The notes under the pieces were generated by a model. The model did no database searches. It saw nothing but the letters and a program-made list of their open reading frames with translations, and was not told where the DNA came from. Source: Embleya sp040605455 (GTDB lineage: Bacteria > Actinomycetota > Actinomycetes > Streptomycetales > Streptomycetaceae). Taken from it: a stretch of DNA of 45,204 nucleotides. The translations under genes and the position numbers were made by a program. This document shows, in pieces, positions 17,078 to 25,214 of this stretch. The first letter of the stretch is position 1, and every line of letters starts with the position of its first letter. The stretch lies in NCBI RefSeq assembly GCF_040605455.1, contig NZ_JBEXCV010000063.1, positions 1 to 45,204 on the forward strand, in the 5' to 3' direction.

Positions 17078-18155
17078 GGGTGCTCTCCGTTTCCAGGCCG
17101 TTCGCTTCGCATGCCTCACGGAAGACCCGCAGGCAGCGCTGCCACGGCAACCCGGGTTCCGCCAAGGTGAGCAGATGGGGCGTCAACTCGGCCGAGAAGG
17201 CGACGCCGGCCTCCTCGGGCAGCAGCGACGGCAGGTTGTCGATGGCGATGATCCCCAGGGGGGCGCCGACGTCGGTCGACAGGCGTACCGGATCGTGCCA
17301 TTCGGTGATCCGGTCGTAGATGGGCAGGACGTTGTTCCGCGAGGTGACGTCGCACGTGACGTCCGCGATCAGGGACAGTCGGCGAGGCCCCTGGCGCAGC
17401 AGGTCGGTGGTCACGAACGGGGGCGTCGGGGCGGTCACCAGGACGGTGTTGACGAGGATGTCGTGATCGAGCAGCGCCGCGTGGTCGAGCGAGGCGGTCT
17501 CGGCGACGTCCCAGCAGGTCGGCTCGATCCCGGCGATCGCCAGTGCGTCCCGGGCCCCGCGTCCGCATCGGCCGAGGGCGCCGACGACCAGGACCTTCGC
17601 CGGTGTGCGGGTGGCGGACGCGCGCAACTCCCGGTCCAGGGCCGGCTTCGCCAGCGGACGCAGCGGGCGGGCGAGGCGGCCCCGATGCTGCAGCACCGCG
17701 AGCGCGGCACCCACGTATCCGGCCCAGTAGCCGAAGGCGGCGAGCCGGCGCCCGTCCGCGTCGGTGAGGTACTCCAGGTCGAGCAGCGCACCGCCGCCGG
17801 CGGCGAACCGGCCCAGCAGCGCCGCAGCGTCGCGCTGGCCCTTGTACGCGTGACCGAAGTACACATGCCGATGCACCAACTCCGCCGGTTCGTGCGGTAG
17901 TTCCTTCAGGCCGACGATGAAGTCGGTCGCCGGGGCGTCGCGCCAACCGCCCGCCTCGGCGGCGATGCAGCCGGCGTCGAGGTAGTCCGCGATCGGGAAG
18001 GCCCGCTGCGGGGAGTGCTCGACGGTCAGCGCGACGCCGCTTCGGACCAGGAGCGCGGCGTCGGCCGGCACGATCGGAGCCCGCCGCTCGCTCTCGCGCA
18101 CTTCGTGTCGCATCGTGATCCTGAGGTCGGCCATCGGTCTCCTGGGATCGGCCAT
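17070..18155 (-). CDS. saccharopine dehydrogenase, L-lysine-forming type (LYS1-like)
   Basis: A 361-aa enzyme of the alanine dehydrogenase/LYS1 fold. It oxidatively cleaves saccharopine to L-lysine and 2-oxoglutarate. MRHEVRESERRAPIVPADA is the typical opening, with the substrate-binding Arg and Lys-equivalent residues. HVYFGHAYKGQRDAAALLGR is the diagnostic family segment. VLVVGALGRCGRGARDAL is the NAD-binding turn, and DVTCDVTSRNNVLPIYDR follows. Two starts are possible: 18155 (GGAGGG upstream) and 18134 (AGGAG upstream). It overlaps the saccharopine reductase gene, so the two are translated together. Carrying both halves of the saccharopine route inside a lysine-consuming cluster points to lysine recycling. 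Confidence 0.87.
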   Translation of the reverse strand: MADPRRPMADLRITMRHEVRESERRAPIVPADAALLVRSGVALTVEHSPQRAFPIADYLDAGCIAAEAGGWRDAPATDFIVGLKELPHEPAELVHRHVYFGHAYKGQRDAAALLGRFAAGGGALLDLEYLTDADGRRLAAFGYWAGYVGAALAVLQHRGRLARPLRPLAKPALDRELRASATRTPAKVLVVGALGRCGRGARDALAIAGIEPTCWDVAETASLDHAALLDHDILVNTVLVTAPTPPFVTTDLLRQGPRRLSLIADVTCDVTSRNNVLPIYDRITEWHDPVRLSTDVGAPLGIIAIDNLPSLLPEEAGVAFSAELTPHLLTLAEPGLPWQRCLRVFREACEANGLETESTHV

Positions 18156-18200
18156 GTGGTGCCCTCCGCTTGCCGGTTCGAGATTGCGCGTGCGCCGGGC

Positions 18201-20570
18201 TCAGATGACCAGCTCGGCCATCGTGTCGTCGTCGGAGTCGTCGGAGTCGACGGAGTCGTCGGAGCCGTCGGAGTCGTCGGAGTCGCTGGAGCCGCTGGAG
18301 CCGCTGGAGCCGTCGGATTCGGCGGCGGATATCCGCTTCAGCATCGGCTGTTCGAGGAAGTACGCGAACGACGCGTAGCCCCGCCAGATTCGGTGCCACT
18401 GCGCTGCCACCGCCGCCTCGCCCACGGTGCGCCGCACCCGGTCGAGGTAGCCGACGATGATGTCGGCGGCCTGTTTGGCGTGTCCGGCGGAGAAGTTGTC
18501 GATGGTCAGGTGCGCCTGCTCGTAGCAGTCGTCGATACCGTGATGGCGCAGCTTCTGTAGCTCGTGCAGCCGCATCTCGCCGGAGCCGAACATCTCGATC
18601 GCGAGGTTGTAGCCGAGGATCTCGTTGTGGAACCGATCCGGGAACAGGCACATGCACAGCTGTTGGATGGCGAACCCGTAGAGGTCGTCCGGAAGTTCGT
18701 TCTGTTCGATGAACGCCTCGTCGCGAATGTGCGGCAGTTCGAGACCCACGCTGGCCAGGACCCGGTGGGTCAGCGTGATGTGGTTCTTGCGCAGGTCGCC
18801 GTTGCCCATCTCGTCCGCGTAGATCGCGAACAACATGTCGTCGCTCTCCCGCTCGTCGCGGCCGAGATTGCCGAGCCGGTGCAGCCAGGCGCCGTCGATC
18901 AGATAGGTGAGGTAGTACGTGGATTGCCGGAAGATCACCTCGTCGCGGTCCGGGATCTCGCGCAGCGGCTCGTACGGATCGACCAGCTTCTCCCAGTAGA
19001 CCCGCTCCGCCCGCTCGTACAGCGCCTGGGCGCTGTAGTCGAACCAGGTCGCGTCGGTGTATCTGCCGCCGGCGCCGTGCACGAAGAGGATCTCCGCATC
19101 CTCGAAGCAGCGTTGCGCCCGCTCGGCCGCCATCGGAAGGGTGTTGGCGAAGTTCTCGATGTTGACCAGGCGATGGAACAACTCGCGATGATCGCGTGGT
19201 TCGGCCTCGGCGAGCACCACGTCGGCGGGCGCACTGCGCGCGATGGCGGCCTGCCGGCGGCCGGCCGGCCCGTCCCCGGCGGTGTTGGACCCGATCTCGA
19301 TCGCCGGCCGCTCGCCCGCCTGTACGCTCACCGCCCAGGCCCGGAAGGTCGCCGCCTCCCGCTCGTCGAAGATTCCGAACATCGGCCCGCCGAATCGCAT
19401 CGCGTCGACGAGCCGGCAACTGCCGTCGCCGGGCCCGCGCAGGTACGGCGATTCGCGGAGATCGCCCAGGAACCGGACCGGGTCGATCCGGGCGGCGCCG
19501 AAGACCTCGGACAGCAGTTCGCCACCGACCCGGACGCCGCCGTGCTGTCGGCCGGCCAGTGGCGCGTGTCGCGCGATGATCTGTGCGACCCGGGCTTCGA
19601 GTGTGAGCCCGGCGTACCAGGCGCCGAGTTCGGCGAGCATCGCGATGTGCTCGCGCTCCAGGTCGAGTGTCAGACGCACGGCCGCGTACAACCGGCGCCG
19701 AGCCGCGGGGCCGGCGAGCGCCAGGTGTTCGGCCAGGGTCTCGCGCAGCACCGGTTCGGACAGCAGCGGCGGGGTGCCGGTCAGCAGGTCGTCGGTGCCC
19801 AGTGCCTGGAAGGTGTAGTGCACGCCCGAGACCTCGGGCAGGAAGTTGGCCGGCAGCCGGGACAGGGCCAGGTAGAAGCAGCCGTGCAGCGCGGTGAGCG
19901 GGCGGGCCCGGGCCTGGTCCAGGAAGTCGGCGGCGGCGATCTCCGGCAGGTGGATTCCGGCCTGTTCCAGTGCGCGGCGCCGCAGCCGCGCCTGCCCCTG
20001 CCGGGCGTTGCCGGTGCCGCGCAGGGTCAGGTGCTGGGCGAAGAGCCGGTTGACCACGATCGAGGGTTGGGTCGCCGGTTGCGAGACGGTGTCCAGCCAA
20101 CACCCGGCCGGCATGGCCAGCGGGGCCCGTTGGCGCAGGACGGCTTCGCGCGGTTCCGGATCGAGGTGGGTCAGCGCGTCGATCGTCGCGGCCGATTCTG
20201 CGCGGGCCCGGCGTACTCGGGCGGCGATCGCATCGGCGTCCGCCTCCGCCTCCGCCTCGGCTTCCGCGTCGCCGGGCGTGTCCGCCGGGACGCCCATCGC
20301 GCCGCCCATCGCGCCGCCCGTCGCGCCGCCCGCCGGGCCGAGGAAGGCCTCGATGACGCGTCGCGCGATCAGCAGGGTCGACTCCGACTCCTGGTCGCGT
20401 AAGAGCCGCCGGTACAACTCGTCCGGCTCCGCGAGCACGGCCGCCGCCGCCTCGTCCCAGGCGGCGCGGCCGAACTCGAAGGATCGGTGCGGCAGCGCGT
20501 CGACGGTGTCCGGAAGCACGAAGGGGACGAAGGCGCGACCGCGGTCCGGGGTGTTCGGTGCGGTGGTCAT
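18201..20570 (-). CDS. haem-oxygenase-like diiron (iron-containing redox) protein with acidic repeat tail
   Basis: A 789-aa protein; GGAG precedes the start at 20570. The C-terminal third matches the iron-containing redox enzyme family, a haem-oxygenase-like diiron fold (HDO). Candidate iron ligands lie in IYADEMGNGDLRKNHITLTH, EILGYNLAIEMFG and the helix LRHHGIDDCYEQAHLTIDNF, followed by AGHAKQAADIIVGYLDRV. The first ~400 residues (for example LTALHGCFYLALSRLPANF) form a second, mostly helical domain I cannot name. The final ~45 residues are almost only Ser, Asp and Gly. Near residue 110 there are Gly/Ala and EAEAEA repeats. HDO enzymes catalyse N-oxygenation, C-C cleavage or desaturation, so this could oxidise the hydrazine nitrogen or a carrier-bound amino acid. 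The reaction is unassigned. Confidence 0.75.
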   Translation of the reverse strand: MTTAPNTPDRGRAFVPFVLPDTVDALPHRSFEFGRAAWDEAAAAVLAEPDELYRRLLRDQESESTLLIARRVIEAFLGPAGGATGGAMGGAMGVPADTPGDAEAEAEAEADADAIAARVRRARAESAATIDALTHLDPEPREAVLRQRAPLAMPAGCWLDTVSQPATQPSIVVNRLFAQHLTLRGTGNARQGQARLRRRALEQAGIHLPEIAAADFLDQARARPLTALHGCFYLALSRLPANFLPEVSGVHYTFQALGTDDLLTGTPPLLSEPVLRETLAEHLALAGPAARRRLYAAVRLTLDLEREHIAMLAELGAWYAGLTLEARVAQIIARHAPLAGRQHGGVRVGGELLSEVFGAARIDPVRFLGDLRESPYLRGPGDGSCRLVDAMRFGGPMFGIFDEREAATFRAWAVSVQAGERPAIEIGSNTAGDGPAGRRQAAIARSAPADVVLAEAEPRDHRELFHRLVNIENFANTLPMAAERAQRCFEDAEILFVHGAGGRYTDATWFDYSAQALYERAERVYWEKLVDPYEPLREIPDRDEVIFRQSTYYLTYLIDGAWLHRLGNLGRDERESDDMLFAIYADEMGNGDLRKNHITLTHRVLASVGLELPHIRDEAFIEQNELPDDLYGFAIQQLCMCLFPDRFHNEILGYNLAIEMFGSGEMRLHELQKLRHHGIDDCYEQAHLTIDNFSAGHAKQAADIIVGYLDRVRRTVGEAAVAAQWHRIWRGYASFAYFLEQPMLKRISAAESDGSSGSSGSSDSDDSDGSDDSVDSDDSDDDTMAELVI
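18228..18318. repeat. hexanucleotide-based tandem repeats coding a Ser/Asp tail
   Basis: Imperfect repeats of GTCGGA/GCTGGA units run through this segment inside the 3' end of the diiron-protein gene. Read on the minus strand they give alternating SS, SD, DD and GS residues. Repeats like this change length easily by slippage, so tail length may vary between strains. Confidence 0.75.
20291..20338. repeat. 12-bp tandem repeat inside the diiron-protein gene
   Basis: About four copies of a 12-base unit close to GCGCCGCCCATC occur here, coding a Gly/Ala/Met repeat (GGATGGAMGGAMG) on the minus strand. Just beside it (about 20238-20268) CGCCTC repeats code EAEAEAEA. Both lie in a linker after the first helices of the protein. 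Confidence 0.65.
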
Positions 20571-20601
20571 GCGGGATCTCCTGCTCGGGTGTCGTCCGGT
20601 G

Positions 20602-21528
20602 TCATGCGCGGGCCCGGCGCAGCAGCACTCCGATCCGTTGACCGGGGACGCCGGCGGCCAGCATGTAGTGGCGGTCGGGTTCCACATGCCCCGCCGCGGC
20701 CCGGTCGACCAGGTTGATCAACGGGTCGGCGGCGAAGCAGTGCCCGATCCGGGTGATGTTGTCCAGGTGGAGCTGGGCCGGGGTGAAACCGGCCTGCCGC
20801 TCCTTCATCACGACCACGGGTTTGAAGATGTTCGCGTGCATCAGGCCCGCGACATCGCCGAGTTTCATGCCCGCAGGGGTGAGCAGGCGGTCGTTCACCG
20901 TGCGGGCGAGATCCGAACTGATCTCGTTGGCGTGGGCCAGCGAGCCGCGGTCCTGGGCGCTTGCGCACGCGAGGATTCGGTAGCCGCCCTCGATCTCGCC
21001 CTCGGCCGCGACCAGGCAACTCGCCGCCCCGTCGCTGAACAGCGCGTAGCCGGCCACCCGGTCGTCCTCGTGCGCGGCACGGTCGGTGGTGACCACCAGC
21101 ACCCGTCGGTAGCGACCGGCGTCGACGAACGCGGTCGCCGTGTCGAGCGCGGCCAGCAGGTTCACGCAGCGGTTCAGGTTCTGTCCGTAGAACGGGATGT
21201 CGCCCAGACCCGTCTCGGTGAGGAAGGTCTCCATGAAGCTGCCGTGACCCTCCGGGGGCCCGGGAATCCGAGTGGAGCACAGCACGACCGCGTCCACCTC
21301 GGACGGGTCGGTCGCCGCGGCCCGCATGGTCGCGATCGCGCTCTCGGCCGCCAGCGCCTCCAGGCTGCGCTCGGTCCGGCGGACGTTGCCCCACCCCCAC
21401 AGGTCGGGTGCCGGCGCCATCCGTAACTCCTCGGCGCGCGCGCTCAGATTGGCGATTCCGGTGTGGTGGACCTCGTTCTCGCCCAGGACGTAGCCGGGCC
21501 CGTGCAGATACGCCGCGGATGTGCTCAC
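20602..21528 (-). CDS. KAS III-like acyltransferase/ketosynthase with altered active site
   Basis: A 308-aa thiolase-fold protein of the FabH (KAS III) type. GTG at 21528 overlaps the upstream stop (GTGA). The catalytic Cys121 lies in GQNLNRCVNLLAALDTA, and His231 in LMHANIFKPVVV replaces the usual HQAN His-x-x-Asn. The third residue, normally Asn in a GN motif, is His263 (NITRIGHCFAADPL). The Cys-His-Asn triad is thus Cys-His-His. Family members with altered triads often move acyl groups to O or N acceptors rather than condense malonyl-ACP. Here the donor may be the acyl chain carried by the cluster's ACP. A role in ordinary fatty-acid synthesis is unlikely. Confidence 0.8.
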   Translation of the reverse strand: MSTSAAYLHGPGYVLGENEVHHTGIANLSARAEELRMAPAPDLWGWGNVRRTERSLEALAAESAIATMRAAATDPSEVDAVVLCSTRIPGPPEGHGSFMETFLTETGLGDIPFYGQNLNRCVNLLAALDTATAFVDAGRYRRVLVVTTDRAAHEDDRVAGYALFSDGAASCLVAAEGEIEGGYRILACASAQDRGSLAHANEISSDLARTVNDRLLTPAGMKLGDVAGLMHANIFKPVVVMKERQAGFTPAQLHLDNITRIGHCFAADPLINLVDRAAAGHVEPDRHYMLAAGVPGQRIGVLLRRARA

Positions 21529-22382
21529 GAGCGCTCGCCCGTCGCCGGCTCGGACATCAGCGCGTTCAGTTCGCCGTAGGGCACGGCCTGCTCGGCGAAG
21601 GCGAACGTCCCGTGCTCGTGGACCTCGCGGGCCGCCCGCAGGAAGCCGCCGATCGCGGCTCGGGCGAACGCCGAGCCGAGGCTGATCCGCCGGGCCCCGC
21701 ACGCCGACAACTCGGCGACCGACAGCGCCGGGCCGACCCCCGCGAGCACGTTCACCGGCTTGTCGAGCGTCGAACACACCGTGCGGATCGCCTCGACATC
21801 GGGCAGGCACGGCGCGTACAGGACGTCGGCGCCCGCCGTCTGGTACGCCTGAAGGCGCGCGACGGTGTCCTTGAGATCGTCCCGGCCGTACAGGAAGTTC
21901 TCGGCCCGCGCGGTCAGTGTGAACGGGAACGGCAGTGCCCTGGCCGCGGCCACGGCGGCGGCGACCCGTTCCACCGCGACCTCCACCGGCAGGATCGGAT
22001 CCCGGGGATCGCCGGTGGCGTCCTCGATGGAGGCGCCGACGAGACCGGCCTCCGCTGCCAGTTCGATCGTGCGGGCGATCTCCTCGTCGGATGTGCCGTA
22101 GCAGCTCTCCAGGTCGGCGCTGACCGCCGCCGGCGTCGCGGCCACGATCGAGCGCGCGTTGTCCAGCGCCTGCTCGCGAGCCAGCAGGTTCACGCCGTCC
22201 GAGCGGCCGAGTGAGAAGGCCAGGCCGGCGCTGGTGGTCGCGAGCGCGGTGAAGCCGAGCTGCGACAACAGGCGGGCGCTGCCCGCGTCCCACGCGTTCG
22301 CCACGACGAACGCCCGATCGCCCTCGTGTGCCTTCCTGAAGGAGACGCCCCGTCGATACTGGTCTGCCGGGTCGAGCCGCAT
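21525..22382 (-). CDS. isocitrate lyase/PEP mutase family enzyme
   Basis: A 285-aa TIM barrel of the ICL/PEP-mutase family (methylisocitrate lyase, oxaloacetate decarboxylase, phosphonopyruvate enzymes). The start is placed at the ATG at 22382, because GGAAGG lies seven bases before it but only one base before the ATG at 22388. FVVANAWDAGSARLL, VSADLESCYG (metal-binding Asp/Glu), GASIEDATGDP and FTLTARAENFLYGR match the family. The Lys-Lys-Cys-Gly-His loop of isocitrate lyases is absent, so this is not a glyoxylate-cycle enzyme. It overlaps the KAS III gene by four bases. In the cluster it might make or break a C-C bond in a small 2-oxoacid or malate-like precursor. Confidence 0.82.
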   Translation of the reverse strand: MRLDPADQYRRGVSFRKAHEGDRAFVVANAWDAGSARLLSQLGFTALATTSAGLAFSLGRSDGVNLLAREQALDNARSIVAATPAAVSADLESCYGTSDEEIARTIELAAEAGLVGASIEDATGDPRDPILPVEVAVERVAAAVAAARALPFPFTLTARAENFLYGRDDLKDTVARLQAYQTAGADVLYAPCLPDVEAIRTVCSTLDKPVNVLAGVGPALSVAELSACGARRISLGSAFARAAIGGFLRAAREVHEHGTFAFAEQAVPYGELNALMSEPATGERS

Positions 22383-22443
22383 TGCCATTCCTTCCGATTC
22401 GATGCCGTCGGATCGCTTCCGGATCGTTTTCAGTGGTGCGGTA

Positions 22444-23238
22444 CTAGATCACTTCGATGTGCTGGTCGGCCCGAACGCCGGCCAGCAGCAGGTCGATCAC
22501 CGCGGACGGGCCCTTGTCGCGAAAGTGGAAGTGGCCGCCGTCGACCCAGTGGCACGCGGGCGGTGTCGCGCATTCCCGGTTCCACAGCGCCAACTTGTCC
22601 GCGTCCAGGTAGGCGTCGTCCCGGCCGGCGATCAGGGTGACGCCAACGGTCAGTGGAGGCGCCGGACGGTATCGGTATCCGGCGGCCATGCGAAAGTCCG
22701 CGATCACGCCGGGCAGCAGCAGGTCCAGCAGATCCTCGTGGGCCAGCACCTCGGGCGGGAGGCCCTCGAAGAATTGCAGCGCCTCGGCGAACTCCCGGCC
22801 CTCCAGCGCGGCGAGATCGCACACCCGTTGCGAGGGTGCCAGCGAGGGGGCCGAGACGCCGGAGACGAACAGCCGGCGCAGCGCGGGCAGATCCCGCAGC
22901 CGGCGTGCGGTCTCGAACGCGACGAGACTGCCCAGGCTGTGCCCGAACAGGTAGACCGGCCGTGCGTGCTCGGCTCCGCCGTCCCGGGCCACGATCGCGG
23001 CTGCCGCGCCCCGGGCGAACTCGGCCAGTGTGGGTCGCGGTTCGCGGGCCCGGTGGGCTCGACCGGGCGGGCACACCGCGACCAGCGCGGCCTCGTCGCC
23101 CAACTCGTCCTGCCAGGCCAGAAACGAGCGGGAGTCGCCGCCCGCGTGCGCGAAGCAGTAGATGCGCGGGACGTGCGCGGCGGCGTCGGTGCGTGAGACG
23201 AACCAGCCGGTGTCGTCCGCGGATACGGATACGCTCAC
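22444..23238 (-). CDS. type II thioesterase
   Basis: A 264-aa alpha/beta-hydrolase of the NRPS/PKS type II thioesterase family. It starts with GTG at 23238, overlapping the previous stop (GTGA), with GGAGG seven bases upstream. The N-terminal IYCFAHAGGDSRSFLAWQ is typical. The nucleophile is Ser101 in YLFGHSLGSLVAFE; the Asp lies in IAGRDDAYLD and the His in VDGGHFHFRD. Such enzymes clear wrong acyl groups from carrier domains. Because the NRPS module has no integrated TE domain, it could also release the product. Confidence 0.9.
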   Translation of the reverse strand: MSVSVSADDTGWFVSRTDAAAHVPRIYCFAHAGGDSRSFLAWQDELGDEAALVAVCPPGRAHRAREPRPTLAEFARGAAAAIVARDGGAEHARPVYLFGHSLGSLVAFETARRLRDLPALRRLFVSGVSAPSLAPSQRVCDLAALEGREFAEALQFFEGLPPEVLAHEDLLDLLLPGVIADFRMAAGYRYRPAPPLTVGVTLIAGRDDAYLDADKLALWNRECATPPACHWVDGGHFHFRDKGPSAVIDLLLAGVRADQHIEVI

Positions 23239-24338
23239 GTCGTTGCCTCCGCCGGCTTCGGCACCGGAATCGTCCCGGGGGCGCGCAGCGTGAAGGAGTG
23301 TGTGCGGTTGTGCGCCGGATCGCCCGGGCGTACGTGCAACTCGCCCAGGTCCGGCCGCATCACGACGGCGGCCACCGTGCGCTCCCGGCGGATGTCGCCG
23401 TTGCCCTGGACTCGGATCGGCGCCGTCGACAGCAGTGCGAAGTGCTCCTCGACCCCGGCATCGGCCGGCAGCGCGGCCACACGCGTGGTGCAGGTGTCCA
23501 GCCGCTGCCGGGAGAAATTGCGTGCGAAGACGTTGAGTTCGTCGTGGGCGAGGAAATCGGGGTGCAGGAAGTGATTGGTGTGCACGCTCACCTCGGCCTC
23601 GGTGACCCGCTGTTGGTCCCCGAGGATCTCCACCCAGGCCGTCTTGCGGGAATCGCACAGCACCAGGTTGCGTGAACTCGCGGGCCTGAGGCCGCCCAGG
23701 ATCCGCACCGCCTCGTCGACGTCGGCGGCGCTGTCCAATAGGTGCCGGATGGCGAGATAGGGCGGCAGACCCGGGCGCCACTCGCCGCCCAGCACCAGGT
23801 TGAGGCCCACCGCGAGACCGTCGCTGTTGACGCCGAGGTAGCCCAGGAGCCCGCCGAAGCCGAGCACGAGCACCCGGCGCGGCGAACCGGACCGGGCGAT
23901 GTGCAGCACGCAGATTTGATCGTCGAGATCCCCGTTGAGGTCGACGGTCTGGGCCAGCACCGGGCCGGCGGCGCCGCGTCGGGCGTACGTCGTACAGTCA
24001 CCCATGGTCGGTATTCGATGATATCCCATGATTTCCCGCCGCAGCTGCAACAACAACGCCTCGTCGGCGCTCAGCCCCGCACCCTCGGCCAGGCCGTGCA
24101 ACTCCTGTGCCAGCAAGGGCGTCTGGGTCTCGATCTCGGCCCGGTAGGCGTCCAGCGTGGGGCGCAGCGCGGCCAACGACACCGGGCCCGACACGATCCG
24201 GTCCAGTCGGGTGAGCCCGTCGTCGAGGAAGCCGCGCAGGCTCTCGGCCCGCGCGACGCCGTGCTGCCGGCCGCATGCGAAGGCGTCGCCGCAAACCCGT
24301 ACGAACGGCACGTGCGGCGTGTCGGCGTCCGTGGTCAT
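23235..24338 (-). CDS. C45-family Ntn acyltransferase/peptidase (isopenicillin N acyltransferase-like)
   Basis: A 367-aa protein of peptidase family C45 (acyl-CoA:6-aminopenicillanic acid acyltransferase-like). These enzymes self-cleave to expose an N-terminal Cys, then hydrolyse or transfer amide acyl groups. The predicted nucleophile is Cys115 in MGDCTTYARRG; the residue before it is Asp. VRVCGDAFACGRQHGVARAE is the usual opening, and GFGGLLGYLGVNSDGLAVGL and RVQGNGDIRRERTVAAVVM are conserved. GGAGG precedes the start. It overlaps both neighbours by four bases. Placed next to a GNAT acetyltransferase, it may remove a protecting acyl group or attach the final acyl chain. Confidence 0.85.
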   Translation of the reverse strand: MTTDADTPHVPFVRVCGDAFACGRQHGVARAESLRGFLDDGLTRLDRIVSGPVSLAALRPTLDAYRAEIETQTPLLAQELHGLAEGAGLSADEALLLQLRREIMGYHRIPTMGDCTTYARRGAAGPVLAQTVDLNGDLDDQICVLHIARSGSPRRVLVLGFGGLLGYLGVNSDGLAVGLNLVLGGEWRPGLPPYLAIRHLLDSAADVDEAVRILGGLRPASSRNLVLCDSRKTAWVEILGDQQRVTEAEVSVHTNHFLHPDFLAHDELNVFARNFSRQRLDTCTTRVAALPADAGVEEHFALLSTAPIRVQGNGDIRRERTVAAVVMRPDLGELHVRPGDPAHNRTHSFTLRAPGTIPVPKPAEATT

Positions 24339-24949
24339 CCGGTCCCCTCCGGCCGGGTCACCTTGGCCCGGGAGAGCAGCTGCTCGCGGATCGAGGGCCA
24401 TTCGGCGCGCAGCACGCTGTAGTAGATCGCGTCGCGGCGCCGACCACCGGGCATCGGGTTGAAGCTGCGCAGCACGCCCTCCTCGGTGGCGCCGATGTTG
24501 CGCAGTCCGGCGCGGGCCTGGAGGTTGAGCACGTCGGTCTTGAACTCCACCCGCTCCGCCCCCAGTTGTTCGAACGCATGAGCCAACATGAGGAACTTCG
24601 CCCAGCGGTTGATGCCTTGACCGCGGAACTCGGCGCCCAGCCAGGACCAGCCGATCTCCAGGCGCCCGGCCGGCTCGACGATGGCGCAGAAGCTCATGCT
24701 GCCCGCCGAGCGGTCCGTGCGCTTGTCGATCACGTTGTAGACGACCCGCAGGCCGGCGGCCTGGTCGGCCAGCGCCGCATCGAAGAACGCGTCGAACTCG
24801 GCGTCCGTCGCGATGATCTGCACGAAGTAGCGCCAGATCTCCAGGTCCATCGCCTGCTTGCGCAGCCCCTCGCGGTCCTGTGGCGCGATCGGCCGCAGCA
24901 GGACGTGCTCGTTCTCCAGCGTCGTCGACGCGGTCTCCACCCAGCCCAT
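24335..24949 (-). CDS. GNAT family N-acetyltransferase (RimJ-like)
   Basis: A 204-aa GNAT of the RimJ/RimL-like branch. It begins with a beta-strand segment ENEHVLLRPIAPQDREGLRK. The acetyl-CoA loop is LGAEFRGQGINRWAKFLML (R-G-Q-G-I-N), followed by VEFKTDVLNLQARAGLRNIG, a common acceptor-side motif. It sits one base after the ACP stop and overlaps the C45 gene, so it is part of the operon. A likely role is acylating the reactive hydrazine or amino group as protection or tailoring. Substrate identity is inferred from context only. Confidence 0.85.
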   Translation of the reverse strand: MGWVETASTTLENEHVLLRPIAPQDREGLRKQAMDLEIWRYFVQIIATDAEFDAFFDAALADQAAGLRVVYNVIDKRTDRSAGSMSFCAIVEPAGRLEIGWSWLGAEFRGQGINRWAKFLMLAHAFEQLGAERVEFKTDVLNLQARAGLRNIGATEEGVLRSFNPMPGGRRRDAIYYSVLRAEWPSIREQLLSRAKVTRPEGTG

Positions 24950-24950
24950 C

Positions 24951-25214
24951 TCAGGCCGCCCTTCCGGCGTGGCGCGACAGCGCCTCGGTCACATCGCGCA
25001 GCGTGCTCATGGCCGCCACGTCGGGTTCGGTGAAGCTGGACAGGTCCACTCCGGCATCGTCGCAGGCGGACATGAGGAACAGGACCTTGTTCAGCGAGGT
25101 CAACCCGTAGCCGCCGACCATGTCCTCGTCGAGGTCGATGTCCGCCGGGTCGACGGCGGTCTCCAGGACCCGGGCGAGGTTCTTCCTGGCCACGGTCTCA
25201 ATCTCGGACTGCAT
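24951..25214 (-). CDS. stand-alone acyl carrier protein
   Basis: An 87-aa carrier protein. It begins MQSEIETVARKNLARVLE and has the phosphopantetheine site GYGLTSLNKVLFLM, where Ser is preceded by Thr rather than the usual Asp. It overlaps the end of the AMP-ligase gene by 17 bases, with AGGGAAG upstream. This places it as the partner of that ligase, which would load an acyl group onto its arm. The group could then be used by the KAS III-like enzyme. Confidence 0.85.
   Translation of the reverse strand: MQSEIETVARKNLARVLETAVDPADIDLDEDMVGGYGLTSLNKVLFLMSACDDAGVDLSSFTEPDVAAMSTLRDVTEALSRHAGRAA

Noticed and set aside
18228..18318. CRISPR array or regulatory repeats
   Set aside because: The repeats are 6-9 bases without spacers and are in frame within a coding sequence.
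20602..21528. Housekeeping FabH for fatty-acid synthesis
   Set aside because: The catalytic Asn is replaced by His and the gene is embedded in the operon, away from fabD/acpP/fabF.
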